In this document: piece by piece, positions 27,133-36,853 of the stretch
Numbering within the stretch: position 1 is the stretch's first letter
Layout: each line of letters starts with the position of its first letter
Source: Pseudobutyrivibrio ruminis CF1b
GTDB lineage: Bacteria; Bacillota; Clostridia; Lachnospirales; Lachnospiraceae
Assembly: GCF_000424005.1 (NCBI RefSeq)
Contig: NZ_AUJB01000002.1
Coordinates: forward strand, 30,048 to 94,047
Direction of reading: 5' to 3'
DNA length: 64,000 bases
Made by a program: the position numbers and the translations under genes
The notes under the pieces: generated by a model
Database searches by the model: none
Told to the model about the DNA's origin: nothing
Seen by the model: only the letters and a program-made list of their open reading frames with translations

Positions 27133-27405
27133 TTATAAATTTTCTGACTTATCCTTTTCAATCAGCTTCATCACTTCACCAAGCTGACCAGTGATTTCTT
27201 TATAATTCTCACGAAAATGAGGTCGCAGGCAATCTACACAGGATTTCACACCTGATTCTGTATATTTAAAATTTCCACCACATTTATCCCCAAGACAATA
27301 AAGAGGACAATAACAGAATAAACAGTTAAAGTCCTCTGGATTATCAGTTTTATGACAAGGGAAATATTCACATTCCCTATTTTGAAAAAATTTGTAGTGT
27401 TCCAT
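27133..27405 (-). CDS. Cysteine-rich small domain protein
   Basis: 90 residues with nine cysteines in pairs: CEYFPCHK, CLFCYCPLYCLGDKCGG and SCVDCLRPH. This is the pattern of the 'cysteine-rich small domain' family (Pfam PF04071), probably a metal or Fe-S binding protein of unknown role. It follows thiC by 49 nt but its start codon is enclosed in a hairpin (27404-27438), so expression may be uncoupled from the thiamin operon. Confidence 0.8.
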   Translation of the reverse strand: MEHYKFFQNRECEYFPCHKTDNPEDFNCLFCYCPLYCLGDKCGGNFKYTESGVKSCVDCLRPHFRENYKEITGQLGEVMKLIEKDKSENL

Positions 27406-27438
27406 GAGTTCACCTCTAATTACTCTTTATGAACTCAT
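27404..27438 (-). promoter_or_regulatory. Hairpin enclosing the start codon of the Cys-rich gene
   Basis: Perfect 9-bp arms ATGAGTTCA (27404-27412) and TGAACTCAT (27430-27438) with a 17-nt loop. On the mRNA the 3' arm ends in the first bases of the ATG at 27405, and the GAGGTG ribosome binding site is at the loop edge. Confidence 0.5.
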
Positions 27439-27454
27439 GATACCACAAAATCCA

Positions 27455-28762
27455 CTATCCTAGAATATCAATGTATTCTCCAGACAATGCCTTATTCATG
27501 CTTCGCACTGCGCAAAACTTTCCACACATTGAGCATGTGTCATCAAACTCTGGTGAACGGTCTGCACGAATTGATTTTGCTGTTTCTGGATCCAGTGAGC
27601 ACTCCCACTGCATATCCCAATCGAAGACCTGACGAGCCTCAGCCATCTTATTATCTATGTCCATTGCATGTGGAATATTCTTTGCGATATCAGCTGCATG
27701 TGCTGCAATTTTTGAAGCAATAATTCCCTGCTTTACATCCTCTACATTTGGAAGTGCAAGGTGCTCCGCTGGAGTGACATAGCAGAGGAAAGCTGCTCCG
27801 TTTTCAGCTGCGATGGCACCGCCAATGGCTGATGTGATGTGATCATAGCCTGGCGCAATGTCTGTGACAATTGGCCCAAGCACATAGAAAGGAGCGCCCA
27901 TACAAATCTTCTGCTGAATCTTCATATTTGCTGCGATTTCATTCATTGGCATATGTCCTGGTCCTTCTACCATTACCTGAACATCCTTCTCCCAAGCACG
28001 CTTTGTAAGCTCACCAAGGCGAACAAGCTCCTCAATCTGACAAACATCTGATGCATCTGCAAGACATCCTGGACGGCAGGCATCTCCTAATGAGATTGTC
28101 ACATCATGCTCACGGCAAATCTCAAGAATCTCGTCATAATATTCATAGAAAGGATTTTCCTCACCTGTCATTGTCATCCATGCGAAAACAAGTGAACCTC
28201 CACGGCTGACAATATTCATCTTACGCTTATGCTTTTTGATCTGCTCAATTGTCTTTCTTGTAATTCCGCAGTGAAGTGTAACAAAATCCACACCATCCTC
28301 AGCGTGAAGTCTTACCACATCAATGAAATCCTTTGCTGTAAGTGTGGCAAGGTCTCTCTGATAGTGAATGACACTGTCGTAGATTGGAACTGTTCCAAGC
28401 ATAGCTGGGCATTCTGCCACAAGCTTCTGTCTAAATGGCTGTGTGTTACCGTGGCTTGATAAATCCATGATTGCCTCTGCCCCCATGTCTACTGCCGCCA
28501 TAACCTTTTCCATCTCTATATTGTAATCCTTGCAATCGCGAGAAACACCAAGGTTTACATTAATCTTTGTGCGAAGCATGCTGCCTACGCCCTCTGGATT
28601 AATGCATTTGTGATGCTTATTTGCAGGGATGGCAACCTGTCCCTTTGCTACCAAATCACGAATCTCCTCAGGTGTGCGGTACTCCTTCAAAGCCACCTGC
28701 TTCATCTCTGGTGTAATAATCCCCTGTCTTGCTGCATCCATCTGTGTTGTGTAATTGCTCAT
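27455..28762 (-). CDS. thiC: Phosphomethylpyrimidine synthase
   Basis: 435 residues. A radical SAM enzyme that rearranges aminoimidazole ribotide to HMP-phosphate, the pyrimidine part of thiamin. The C-terminal cluster motif is CSMCGKFC (CxxCxxxxC), and [15 protein letters not shown] plus [11 protein letters not shown] are family blocks. Last of the seven biosynthetic genes transcribed from the TPP riboswitch. A 28-nt gap follows thiH. Confidence 0.97.
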   Translation of the reverse strand: MSNYTTQMDAARQGIITPEMKQVALKEYRTPEEIRDLVAKGQVAIPANKHHKCINPEGVGSMLRTKINVNLGVSRDCKDYNIEMEKVMAAVDMGAEAIMDLSSHGNTQPFRQKLVAECPAMLGTVPIYDSVIHYQRDLATLTAKDFIDVVRLHAEDGVDFVTLHCGITRKTIEQIKKHKRKMNIVSRGGSLVFAWMTMTGEENPFYEYYDEILEICREHDVTISLGDACRPGCLADASDVCQIEELVRLGELTKRAWEKDVQVMVEGPGHMPMNEIAANMKIQQKICMGAPFYVLGPIVTDIAPGYDHITSAIGGAIAAENGAAFLCYVTPAEHLALPNVEDVKQGIIASKIAAHAADIAKNIPHAMDIDNKMAEARQVFDWDMQWECSLDPETAKSIRADRSPEFDDTCSMCGKFCAVRSMNKALSGEYIDILG

Positions 28763-28790
28763 TATAATCTCCTTTATAAAAAATCTAATT

Positions 28791-30044
28791 TTATCCTACA
28801 TATACGTAGTCATTAAATACTGGCTGAAGTCCCTCTGCTGTAATGTCTGTATACATGCTATCAAGGCTTCGTCCATCTGATATTTCAAACTGCTCATCAC
28901 CTGACTCCTCTTCCTGAGAGCCAGTATATTTTTCCTCGTGGTCTCCAATTCCTGTGGATACTCCTGCTGAGACCTTTGTTGCTGCGATTTTCACAATGCC
29001 ATTTCTAAATTCTGCTGTCTCTCTGGATGATACTGTGATTCCGCAGAATGGCAGGAAAATTCTGTATGCGCAGATAATCTGGCAAAGCTGCTTTTCTCCT
29101 ACATCAAGAGGATTGATTGTATCATTATTGATGATAGGACGAAGTCTCGGACATGAAAGGGACATCTCAGCATGTGGATATTTTCTCTGTAGGAAATACA
29201 CATGAAGAGCTGATGCAAGAGCATCCTTTCTAAAATCTGAAAGACCTAAAAGTGCAGAAAAAGCCACACCTCTCATGCCCCCCATAAGGGCTCGCTCCTG
29301 TGAGTCAAATCTGTAAGGCCAGATTCTCTTATTTCCCATGAGATGCAATGTCTCGTATTTATCGCTGTCGTAAGTTTCCTGGAAAACTGTCACATAATCC
29401 ACTCCGCATTCATGAAGATATTTGTAATCCTCCACATTTACAGGGTAGATTTCGATGCCCACCATCTTGAAATATTTGCGGGCAATTTTGCATGCCTCAC
29501 CAATATATTTCACATCGGATTTTGTAGGACTCTCACCTGTTAGAATGAGAATTTCCTCCATACCGCTATCAGAAATGACCTTCATCTCATGCTCAATCTG
29601 CTCCATAGAAAGCTTTAATCTTTTTATTTTGTTGTAGCAATTGAAGCCGCAGTACACGCAATAATTCTCACAATAATTTGCAATGTAAAGTGGTGTGAAA
29701 AGATATACCGTATTTCCGAAGTGCTTGCTTGTCTCCTTCTGAGCCTTCAGTGCCATCTGCTCCAAATAAGGTTCTGCTGCAGGTGAAAGAAGGGCTTTAA
29801 AATCTTCTATAGTACATCTGTCGCTCTCTAGGGCACGTCTTACATCTTTGGCTGTATATTTGCTGTAATCATAGGATTCAAAATGCTCCATTACGCATTT
29901 ACGAACATCCGATTCTATTACATCCATCCCTGGAAGATATTCCATGTGATTGATTCTGCTAGATGGGTCCGTCTCTATCTGATGCTTTCGCTCCAAGCCT
30001 GTCTTTGTGAGAAGGTCTGAGTCAATCAAAAAATTATTCTCCAT
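28791..30044 (-). CDS. thiH: 2-iminoacetate synthase (tyrosine lyase)
   Basis: 417 residues. A radical SAM enzyme that cleaves tyrosine to dehydroglycine for the thiazole ring. The cluster motif is [10 protein letters not shown] (CxxxCxxC). The C-terminal Cys-poor region and length fit ThiH; HydG, a relative, would be longer and carry a second cluster motif. ThiH rather than ThiO is what an anaerobe uses. AGGAGG before the ATG; 9 nt after thiG. Confidence 0.95.
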   Translation of the reverse strand: MENNFLIDSDLLTKTGLERKHQIETDPSSRINHMEYLPGMDVIESDVRKCVMEHFESYDYSKYTAKDVRRALESDRCTIEDFKALLSPAAEPYLEQMALKAQKETSKHFGNTVYLFTPLYIANYCENYCVYCGFNCYNKIKRLKLSMEQIEHEMKVISDSGMEEILILTGESPTKSDVKYIGEACKIARKYFKMVGIEIYPVNVEDYKYLHECGVDYVTVFQETYDSDKYETLHLMGNKRIWPYRFDSQERALMGGMRGVAFSALLGLSDFRKDALASALHVYFLQRKYPHAEMSLSCPRLRPIINNDTINPLDVGEKQLCQIICAYRIFLPFCGITVSSRETAEFRNGIVKIAATKVSAGVSTGIGDHEEKYTGSQEEESGDEQFEISDGRSLDSMYTDITAEGLQPVFNDYVYVG

Positions 30045-30053
30045 GACTGCCTC

Positions 30054-30821
30054 CTAATGTAAAAATCCAGTAAGAGGATCTGATGCTGCTGCACCTCTTG
30101 TAAGAACACGTCCAAGACCTGCAAGATAAGCCTTTCGTCCAGCCTCGATAGCATCCTTGAAGGCTGATGCCATCATTGTTAAATCTCCTGCAGTAGCAAG
30201 GGCGGTATTTGCCATGATAGCAGCGGCTCCCATTTCCATTGCTTCACAAGCCTGAGACGGCTTTCCTATTCCAGCATCCACGATGATAGGAAGATCGATT
30301 TCATCTATCAAAATCTGGATAAACTCCTTTGTGGCAAGTCCCTTGTTTGAACCAATTGGAGAAGCAAGTGGCATGATTGTAGCTGCACCAACATTTTGAA
30401 GTTCTCTTGCCACATTTAAATCTGGGTACATATATGGCATTACCACAAAGCCTTCCTTTGCAAGTATTTCTGTAGCCTTGATTGTTTCATAATTATCTGG
30501 AAGGAGATATTTGCTATCTCTCATAATTTCAATTTTTACAAAATCACCACAGCCAAGCTCTCTTGCAAGGCGGGCGATTCTAACAGCTTCCTTTGCATCT
30601 CTTGCTCCGCTTGTGTTTGGAAGAAGTGTTACCCCATCTGGAATGTAATCCAAAATGTTTTCTTCCTCCTTAGTGTTTGTACGTCTTACTGCAAGAGTAA
30701 TAATCTGCGCTCCTGCATCCTTCACTGCAGCTTCAATAAGCTTCATTGAATATTTTCCTGAGCCAAGAATAAATCTTGAATCAAATTCTTTTCCACCGAT
30801 TACCAGTTTGTCCTTTTCCAT
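30054..30821 (-). CDS. thiG: Thiazole synthase
   Basis: 255 residues from the ATG at 30821, which has AAGGA 7 nt upstream; the frame extends to a GTG at 30836 without its own site. ThiG condenses dehydroglycine, 1-deoxyxylulose-5-phosphate and ThiS-thiocarboxylate. The Schiff-base lysine is in [30 protein letters not shown] is the phosphate-binding region (family block VDAGIGKPS). Confidence 0.96.
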   Translation of the reverse strand: MEKDKLVIGGKEFDSRFILGSGKYSMKLIEAAVKDAGAQIITLAVRRTNTKEEENILDYIPDGVTLLPNTSGARDAKEAVRIARLARELGCGDFVKIEIMRDSKYLLPDNYETIKATEILAKEGFVVMPYMYPDLNVARELQNVGAATIMPLASPIGSNKGLATKEFIQILIDEIDLPIIVDAGIGKPSQACEAMEMGAAAIMANTALATAGDLTMMASAFKDAIEAGRKAYLAGLGRVLTRGAAASDPLTGFLH

Positions 30822-30845
30822 TTTTAATCCTTTCACATTATTAAA

Positions 30846-31478
30846 CTAAGGCTGAGTCTCTCCCATCAATATCCTAAGAGCCATATGAGCCTCATGAGCC
30901 GCACATGCCATCACTCTTGATGATATAAGCCCAATGCCTGAATTCACATCACTTACCCCATCACCTGAGATGAAAAATCTGGATGTGATTTTCTTTGTCA
31001 CTATCTCATTTGCACTTCCAAAGCCTGCCATACCAGAGCTGGATACCAGATATTTATCGGGATAATTCGTAAATACGATATCCGCCAGCATTGCTTTGCA
31101 TTCTGGCTTATCAAATGCTTCACAGATTACATCAGCATCCTTAATGAGTGATGGAGTGTTTTCCTCTGTGAGCTTTACCTGATGAATCTCTATTTTGATA
31201 AAGGGATTTATCTCCAAAAGATTTTCCTTTAGTGCATCAGTTTTTGGCGTTCCCACCTGATTAAATTTGTATTGCTGACGATGAAGATTAGTCACATCCA
31301 CAGTGTCGAAATCTATCAAAATCAGTTTTCCTAAGCCCACTCTAGCAAGGCATATTGCTATGTTTGAACCAAGTCCTCCCAGACCGCAGATTGCCACGGT
31401 AGCATCATCAAATTTCTTTTGATTTTCTATACCATGCCTATTAGTCAGAGCCTGATAGAATTCTTCCTTTGTAACCAT
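30846..31478 (-). CDS. thiF: ThiS adenylyltransferase, ThiF type
   Basis: 210 residues, E1-like fold. The nucleotide site GLGGLGSNIA is at about residues 31-40. It is a short ThiF without the C-terminal Cys-rich part, as in other clostridia. It adenylates the ThiS C-terminal glycine before sulfur transfer. A copy of the recurring CGTAAATACG box lies within it at 31068-31077. Confidence 0.92.
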   Translation of the reverse strand: MVTKEEFYQALTNRHGIENQKKFDDATVAICGLGGLGSNIAICLARVGLGKLILIDFDTVDVTNLHRQQYKFNQVGTPKTDALKENLLEINPFIKIEIHQVKLTEENTPSLIKDADVICEAFDKPECKAMLADIVFTNYPDKYLVSSSGMAGFGSANEIVTKKITSRFFISGDGVSDVNSGIGLISSRVMACAAHEAHMALRILMGETQP

Positions 31479-31481
31479 TTA

Positions 31482-31676
31482 TCAGCCCCCTCCAACAAAG
31501 CTAACAACCTCCAGCACATCTCCCTCCTTCAGTATCACCTGATCAAGGGTTGCCTTAGGAATTATTTCCTCATTTAGCTCCACAGCTATAGTTCTAAAGT
31601 CATACTCCAATTCCAGCAGAAGACTCTCTACAGTCCTCCCTGCTACTTCGTATGCTTGTCCATTTACCTGAACCAT
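31482..31676 (-). CDS. thiS: Sulfur carrier protein ThiS
   Basis: 64 residues from the ATG at 31676, which has AAGGAG at proper distance; the in-frame GTG at 31694 precedes that site. Ubiquitin-like beta-grasp protein ending in VGGG, the C-terminal diglycine that carries sulfur. Its 5' part overlaps the 3' end of thiD by 77 nt in another frame. Confidence 0.93.
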   Translation of the reverse strand: MVQVNGQAYEVAGRTVESLLLELEYDFRTIAVELNEEIIPKATLDQVILKEGDVLEVVSFVGGG

Positions 31677-32475
31677 CTCTTTCTCCTTTTTCACTTTTTA
31701 TTCCAACCATATGATTTAGCGGGCCAGAGCCCTGTCCTAAGTTCAAGCCTGCTGATATGGTAGCTGTAATATATTCCTTTGCACGCGCCACGGATTCCTT
31801 GAGGGTGTATCCTAAGGCAAGGTTTGATGCAATGGCACTTGATAATGTACAGCCTGTTCCATGGGTGTTGTCATTATCTATTTTTTCCCCTTCAAACCAT
31901 GTAATTTCACCATTTTCATAGAGAACGTCACAAGCATCCTCCACGCTATGTCCGCCTTTGATAAGCACGCCGCAGCCATACTCATTTCCTAATTCTTTTG
32001 CAGCCTTTTCCATCCCTGCCTTATCAAAAATCTTGCACTCTACCAGACATTCTGCCTCCGGAATATTCGGAGTAATTACAGTGGCTATACCAAAAAGATT
32101 GTCCGCCATAACCTGCGATGTATTTTCTTCCATGAGTCTGCTTCCGCTTGTTGCCACCATTACAGGGTCTACGACGATATTTGAGACTCCGTACTCTTTT
32201 AGCTTTTTAGCTACCAGTCTCACCTGCTCTGGTGATGGAAGCATTCCGATTTTTACTGCATCGGCAGGGATATCTGTAAGGCAGGCATCAATCTGCTTTC
32301 CAAGGAATTCTGGGCTTGATTCCACAATGGCACTTACCCCTGTAGTGTTCTGGGCAGTCATGGCTGTGATTGCCGTCATACCGAACACGCCGTGGGCTGT
32401 CATTGTTTTTAGATCCGCCTGAATTCCTGCTCCACCGCTGCTATCACTACCTGCGATAGATAAAACGACTTTCAT
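31600..32475 (-). CDS. thiD: Hydroxymethylpyrimidine/phosphomethylpyrimidine kinase
   Basis: 291 residues from the ATG at 32475 (AAGGAG upstream); the longer frame to 32664 runs back through thiE. Ribokinase-like fold: IAGSDSSGGAGIQADLKT at the N-terminus and NTHGTGCTLSSAIA with the catalytic Asp/GTGC region. The normal ThiD end, GPLNHM, is followed here by about 27 extra residues rich in Ser, Arg and Gly that are read through the start of thiS. This tail is probably a by-product of a lost stop codon. Confidence 0.95.
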   Translation of the reverse strand: MKVVLSIAGSDSSGGAGIQADLKTMTAHGVFGMTAITAMTAQNTTGVSAIVESSPEFLGKQIDACLTDIPADAVKIGMLPSPEQVRLVAKKLKEYGVSNIVVDPVMVATSGSRLMEENTSQVMADNLFGIATVITPNIPEAECLVECKIFDKAGMEKAAKELGNEYGCGVLIKGGHSVEDACDVLYENGEITWFEGEKIDNDNTHGTGCTLSSAIASNLALGYTLKESVARAKEYITATISAGLNLGQGSGPLNHMVGIKSEKGERDGSGKWTSIRSSREDCRESSAGIGV

Positions 32476-32486
32476 TTTTCTTCTCC

Positions 32487-33116
32487 TTATGCTCTTAATT
32501 CCACAAATTTTTTCTTCATTTCTGTGGCAGCCACCATAGGTGAATCTGCTTTCATTATTGCTGACACTGCACAGACACCGGCAATAGGTATTCCTGCCAA
32601 GACATCCATATTTGAAGGATTTAGTCCACCGATGGCATTTACAGGAATTGGCACCGCCTGGCAAATCTTATCCAGTGTCTCTGTGGATGTGATGATTGTC
32701 TTTACCTTTGTGGTAGTCGGATAAATAGCACCCACCCCCAAATAATCTGCGCCAGCCTCATAGGCTGCCTTTGCCACCTCCACAGTCTTAGCAGTAGCTC
32801 CAAGTATCTTATTAGGGCCAATGATTTTTCTTGCCAGGGCAAGAGGCATATCCTCCGCACCTACATGGACGCCCTCTGCATCCACAGCCAGCATTACATC
32901 CACCCTGTCATCAATAATCAGAGGCACATCATATTTTTTTGAGATTTCATGAACTGCCTCAGCCAGCTCTATGTATTCTCTTGTGGTTCTGTTTTTCTCT
33001 CTCAGCTGCATGAGGGTCACGCCCCCCTTCAGCGCCTCCTCCACACGAAACAAAAACTCCTCCCTGTCGTATGGCGTACTATCTGTAATAAAGTACAATT
33101 CAGTATTAAATTCCAT
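32487..33116 (-). CDS. thiE: Thiamin-phosphate synthase
   Basis: 209 residues from the ATG at 33116 with GGAGGG 4 nt upstream; the earlier GTG at 33128 overlaps that site. TIM barrel joining HMP-PP and the thiazole phosphate. Conserved blocks: LMQLREKN, LIIDDRVDV, GVHVGAEDM, YLGVGAIYPTTTK and NAIGGLNPSN. First gene of the thi operon, directly after the TPP riboswitch. Confidence 0.96.
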   Translation of the reverse strand: MEFNTELYFITDSTPYDREEFLFRVEEALKGGVTLMQLREKNRTTREYIELAEAVHEISKKYDVPLIIDDRVDVMLAVDAEGVHVGAEDMPLALARKIIGPNKILGATAKTVEVAKAAYEAGADYLGVGAIYPTTTKVKTIITSTETLDKICQAVPIPVNAIGGLNPSNMDVLAGIPIAGVCAVSAIMKADSPMVAATEMKKKFVELRA

Positions 33117-33145
33117 TATTCCCTCCACTCCGGCTGGTTACGCAT

Positions 33146-33183
33146 AAAAAAAAGGAGACCACCTGATTTCTCAAATGGTCTCC
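33146..33183 (-). terminator. Riboswitch-controlled terminator
   Basis: GGAGACCA (33176-33183 as complement) pairs with TGGTCTCC to give an 8-bp stem, followed on the minus strand by eight T residues (33153-33146), 30 nt before thiE. It is the expression platform of the TPP riboswitch. Confidence 0.9.
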
Positions 33184-33202
33184 ATGTAATTTACGTTACG
33201 CA

Positions 33203-33287
33203 CGGCATCCCTACGTTGGCATTATCCAAATCAGGTTCTCGGTCGAAGGTCACACCTTCCTCTCAGCCTGTCTACAAGCTCCCGTCT
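33203..33287 (-). promoter_or_regulatory. TPP riboswitch aptamer (THI element)
   Basis: On the minus strand the leader contains GACGGGAGC, CTGAGAGG, GAACCTGATTTGGATAATGC and CAACGTAGGGA, which are the conserved THI-box segments in order. Thiamin pyrophosphate binding should favour the terminator at 33146-33183 and shut off the whole thiE-to-thiC operon. Confidence 0.97.
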
Positions 33288-33302
33288 ATTTAGTTCCCCA
33301 AT

Positions 33303-33331
33303 ATAATGCCCTATCTCTGTCTATTTTGCAA
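33303..33331 (-). promoter_or_regulatory. Predicted promoter of the thi operon
   Basis: Minus strand TTGCAA (33331-33326), 17-bp spacer, CATTAT (33308-33303), about 15 bp before the riboswitch. Confidence 0.55.
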
Positions 33332-33492
33332 CAACTTTTTTAAAATTGAAGAATTTTCTTTATCGCGGCATAGTTACGCCACACTTGTCCATTATTGCCA
33401 ATTATCTTGACAACTCAACATTTTAGGTGTATTATCTCAAAGATTTTAACTAAACATTTTTAACTAACAGTTTTCTAAACGGAGAATATGTC

Positions 33493-34578
33493 ATGGAAAT
33501 CAATGGAAAAAAGTTAGCCCATGGGATAATACAAGGTGGAATGGGCGTCGGTGTATCGCTTTCAGAGCTTGCTGGAAATGTAGCAAAGCAGGGCTGCATG
33601 GGTGTTATCAGCTCAGTAAATATTGGTTTTAAAGAACCTGATTTTTTACAAAATCCATTCGAGGCGAATATCAGAGCTTTGAAGGAGCATATTAGAAAAG
33701 CTAAGGAAATTGCTGGCGGCAATGGTCTTATTGGCGTAAATATAATGGTGGCTGTGAGCCACTACGAAGAGACTGTAAAGGCTGCTATCTCAGCCGGGGC
33801 AGATGCCATCATTTCAGGTGCTGGTCTGCCACTTAATCTTGCAGAGCTTGTGAAGGGAAGTAACACCTTGTACGCTCCTATAGTTTCAAGCGCAAAAGCA
33901 GCCATGCTCCTTTGTAGAACCTTTGCAAAAAAGGCTCAGTCTATACCGGATTTCATCGTTATAGAAGGTCACAAGGCCGGCGGTCACTTAGGCTTTTCTG
34001 CTGACGATTTAAATAATGATACCTGCCAGGACAACATCGACATCCTTAAGGAAGTCCTTGAGGCTATCAAGCCTTTTGAAGAACAGTTCAAAAAGAAAAT
34101 TAAAGTGTTCCTTGGTGGAGGAATTTTCACTGGAAAGGACATTGCAGAGGCCATTAAAAACGGCGCAGATGGTGTTCAGATTGGTACAAGATTTATAGCT
34201 ACAGAGGAATGTGATGCTTCCACTGCATTCAAGGAAATTTTAGTAGATGCCACGGAAGAAGATATTAAAATCATCAAAAGTCCAGTAGGAATGCCTGCCA
34301 GAGCAGTATTTACCCCTATGCTTCAAAGCTTAGAGGAAGGCAAAAGCTTCTTTGCCAAAAGATGTAACGGCTGCCTAAAGGCTTGTCCAAAGGGAGATAA
34401 AATCCCTTATTGTATCAGCCGAGCACTAATCGCTGCTGTAGAAGGCAATAAAGAAGAAGGCCTTTTCTTTTGTGGAGAAAACGCCTTCCGCATTAATAAA
34501 ATTACAACTGTCAAAGATTTAATTGACGAACTGCTTACTGATTATCAGAGCTGTATGCTATCAACTCATATGGCTTAA
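33493..34578 (+). CDS. Nitronate monooxygenase / FabK-like flavoprotein
   Basis: 361 residues. FMN-binding TIM barrel of the 2-nitropropane dioxygenase family: IIQGGMGVGVSLSELAG at the N-terminus, GAGLP, IEGHKAGGHLG (catalytic His region) and LGGGIFTGKDIAEAIKNGAD. The C-terminus adds a cysteine cluster CNGCLKACPKGDKIPYC, common in clostridial members, which may bind a metal or cluster. The substrate could be a nitronate or an enoyl thioester; family members do either. Start has GGAG upstream. Confidence 0.85.
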   Translation: MEINGKKLAHGIIQGGMGVGVSLSELAGNVAKQGCMGVISSVNIGFKEPDFLQNPFEANIRALKEHIRKAKEIAGGNGLIGVNIMVAVSHYEETVKAAISAGADAIISGAGLPLNLAELVKGSNTLYAPIVSSAKAAMLLCRTFAKKAQSIPDFIVIEGHKAGGHLGFSADDLNNDTCQDNIDILKEVLEAIKPFEEQFKKKIKVFLGGGIFTGKDIAEAIKNGADGVQIGTRFIATEECDASTAFKEILVDATEEDIKIIKSPVGMPARAVFTPMLQSLEEGKSFFAKRCNGCLKACPKGDKIPYCISRALIAAVEGNKEEGLFFCGENAFRINKITTVKDLIDELLTDYQSCMLSTHMA

Positions 34579-34630
34579 GTATAAGGTGCCCCTCTGGGGT
34601 GATAAGTATAACTGACTTCTTGTGGGCTAC

Positions 34631-35788
34631 TTAAGCATTAAAATATTTTGATAATCTAGCCAGGCCATCCTCCAGGGTGGCCTTTGTGCATGCCACATTC
34701 ATACGAAGGAAATCCTTTCCGCAATCGCCATAGGCAGTACCTGCTGAGAGATAAAGACCTGTTTCCTTTCTGATGTGGGCTGCAAGCTCCTTGCTTGAGA
34801 TGCCAAGTTTGCTAACATCTATCCAAAGAAGATATGTAGCATCGCCTCTCACAACATGAAGTTCAGGGATATTTTCATCCACAAATGCCTCCACTCTTCT
34901 TCTGTTTTCAAATAGATATTCTCTTAATTCATCAAGCCATTGGCCACCATGATTAAAAGCTGCAACAGCTGCATGGGCCGCAAATACATTTGGCTCAGCC
35001 ACCTCATCGGTATTGATTCCGCGCCAAACCTTATGACGTAAAAATCTGTTAGGAACAAAAATAGCTGCTGTCTGAATACCTGGAATACTAAATGTCTTGG
35101 TAGGAGCAATACAAGTGATGCTCACATCCTTACAAGTATCTGAGACACTGGCAAAAGGAACATATTCCTTGCCTGGCTCTACTAGGTCACAGTGAATTTC
35201 ATCTGAAATAACTGTAACGCCATATTTTGCAGCAAGCTCTCCAACCTTTGCCAAATCCTCCCTGCTCCAGATTTTACCAACTGGATTGTGAGGATTACAA
35301 AGAATCATAAGACTGGCCTGAGGATCAGACATTTTTTCTTCCAAATCCTCAAAATCCATTTTAAAGATTCCGTCCTCATAATGCAAAGGGTTCTCTAAAG
35401 GTCTGCATCCATTATTGATAATGCTGTTAAAGAAAATATTATATACAGGTGTCTGAATAATCACCTTTTCATTTGGTGTAGTAAGCTTTCGAACGATGGA
35501 TGAAATAGCAGGAATAACACCTGTACAAAACATCAACCACTGGCGGTCAATCTCAAAGCCGTGACGATTCTTCCACCAGTTAATATATGCCTCATACCAA
35601 TCGTCGTTGACATCAGTATATCCAAAGACCCCCTCTGCCACACGTTTCTGAAGTGCCTCAATGATTTCTGGGGCAGTCTGAAAATCCATATCAGCCACCC
35701 ACATAGGAAGCTCATTTTCAGCCACATCCCACTTCATTGAATCAGTACCACGTCTGTTAACTACTGCATCAAAATTATATTTTCCCAT
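34631..35788 (-). CDS. MalY/PatB-type aminotransferase, probable cystathionine beta-lyase
   Basis: 385 residues from the ATG at 35788; the upstream extension to 35884 lies in the preceding gene and has no ribosome binding site. Fold-type I PLP enzyme: FDAVVNRRGTDSMKWD and ELPMWVADMDF at the N-terminus, NPHNPVGKIW, SDEIHCDL, and PLP lysine in APTKTFSIPG. MalY-type C-S lyases release homocysteine or H2S from cystathionine or cysteine. It follows the DUF3737 gene by 13 nt, so they share an operon. Confidence 0.9.
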   Translation of the reverse strand: MGKYNFDAVVNRRGTDSMKWDVAENELPMWVADMDFQTAPEIIEALQKRVAEGVFGYTDVNDDWYEAYINWWKNRHGFEIDRQWLMFCTGVIPAISSIVRKLTTPNEKVIIQTPVYNIFFNSIINNGCRPLENPLHYEDGIFKMDFEDLEEKMSDPQASLMILCNPHNPVGKIWSREDLAKVGELAAKYGVTVISDEIHCDLVEPGKEYVPFASVSDTCKDVSITCIAPTKTFSIPGIQTAAIFVPNRFLRHKVWRGINTDEVAEPNVFAAHAAVAAFNHGGQWLDELREYLFENRRRVEAFVDENIPELHVVRGDATYLLWIDVSKLGISSKELAAHIRKETGLYLSAGTAYGDCGKDFLRMNVACTKATLEDGLARLSKYFNA

Positions 35789-35801
35789 TAATTCCAGTCT
35801 C

Positions 35802-36689
35802 CTATTTTCTGTCTCTACGCCACTCGACGATTTCTTCTGTCTTTCCAATCTGTTTACAGTTGATAACAGTCTTTGATGGATCAACTAAATCTGGCTCCAC
35901 AATAAGATGCTCAATTTCAGGCGCTGTTATTGTGCCGCTAATTGGATTGAATACACTATCAATCTTTGTAGTAATATTCGCATTTACGTTATCAACATAT
36001 TCGAAGGCAAGTGTTGTATTTATCAACTTGCAGTTTTCCATTTCAAGATTATCAATGTAGCAAAAGCCTTGCAAGCTCTCGATTGTACAGTTTACAAACT
36101 TAAGATTCTTAGAATTCCATCCAAGGTACTCACCACAAATATATGAATCGTAAACTGTTACATTCTCTGTGTTCCAGAAGCTATCCTTTGAAAGCAACAC
36201 AGAATTTCTTATAGTAATATTTTTTGCTCCATCAAAAGAGTAATTGCCATCAAGCTTGAATCCATCAATCTCGATATTTTCTGAATTCATAGCAAAGTAG
36301 CTTCCCTTTGCATAAACATTAGAAAGCTTGATATTCTTACAATTCCAGAATGTCTCTTCAGCATTTGTAAGCTGAACATTTTCAAGTGTAACTCCATCGC
36401 AGCGACGGAAATTCTTTGGTGCTGTGATAAATGAATCCTTCACGTAGATATCGTTTGTGTACCATACACCCGAACGGCCCATCTCAAGCCAATTACATCG
36501 CTCTACCTTGACATTATTTGAATACCAGATAGGATACTTATATTTGAACTGAGAATCATAGACTTCGATATTCTTACTTTCCTTTAAAGGAGATTCTCCC
36601 TCATCAAATATCGAATCGTAGATACAAGCCCCATCCTCTGCATAAAGAGCACGTTCTCCCTTAAAAAACTGCTGTCTATATTCTTTCAT
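35802..36689 (-). CDS. DUF3737 family right-handed beta-helix-like protein
   Basis: 295 residues from the ATG at 36689 with GGAGG 8 nt upstream. The N-terminal FFKGERALYAEDGACIYDSIF and successive rungs such as SKNIEVYDSQF, NVKVERCNW, NIKLSNVYAKGSYF and NVTVYDSYICGEYLGW show the short repeated strands of a pentapeptide-like/beta-helix fold typical of DUF3737. Function unknown. No signal peptide. Partner of the MalY-type enzyme downstream. Confidence 0.85.
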   Translation of the reverse strand: MKEYRQQFFKGERALYAEDGACIYDSIFDEGESPLKESKNIEVYDSQFKYKYPIWYSNNVKVERCNWLEMGRSGVWYTNDIYVKDSFITAPKNFRRCDGVTLENVQLTNAEETFWNCKNIKLSNVYAKGSYFAMNSENIEIDGFKLDGNYSFDGAKNITIRNSVLLSKDSFWNTENVTVYDSYICGEYLGWNSKNLKFVNCTIESLQGFCYIDNLEMENCKLINTTLAFEYVDNVNANITTKIDSVFNPISGTITAPEIEHLIVEPDLVDPSKTVINCKQIGKTEEIVEWRRDRK

Positions 36690-36814
36690 TTTTATTTCCT
36701 CCATGATAAATATAACTCTTCTTGAGTATATCATCAAAATTTGGTTTTGTAAAATTAAATTGCCTTAAATATTTATTAACAAATTATTAAATACTAATCA
36801 AATTATTTACAACG

Positions 36815-36843
36815 AAAAAAAGAGATGCCCTTTCAGGCATCTC
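36815..36843 (-). terminator. Intrinsic terminator of the 46-residue ORF
   Basis: Perfect 8-bp stem GAGATGCC / GGCATCTC with a 6-nt loop, then seven T residues on the minus strand. Confidence 0.9.
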
Positions 36844-36853
36844 CCGAATAGCA

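Noticed and set aside
28791..30044. Possible HydG (hydrogenase maturase) instead of ThiH
   Set aside because: Length, single CxxxCxxC cluster motif and position within a complete thi operon favour ThiH.
31600..32664. Longer ThiD frame starting at 32664
   Set aside because: The first 63 codons run antiparallel to nothing but are the wrong frame of thiE; the ATG at 32475 has a proper ribosome binding site and the conserved ThiD N-terminus.
34590..34603. Terminator after the nitronate monooxygenase-like gene
   Set aside because: Only a tiny CCCC-TCT-GGGG hairpin without a U-tract is present.
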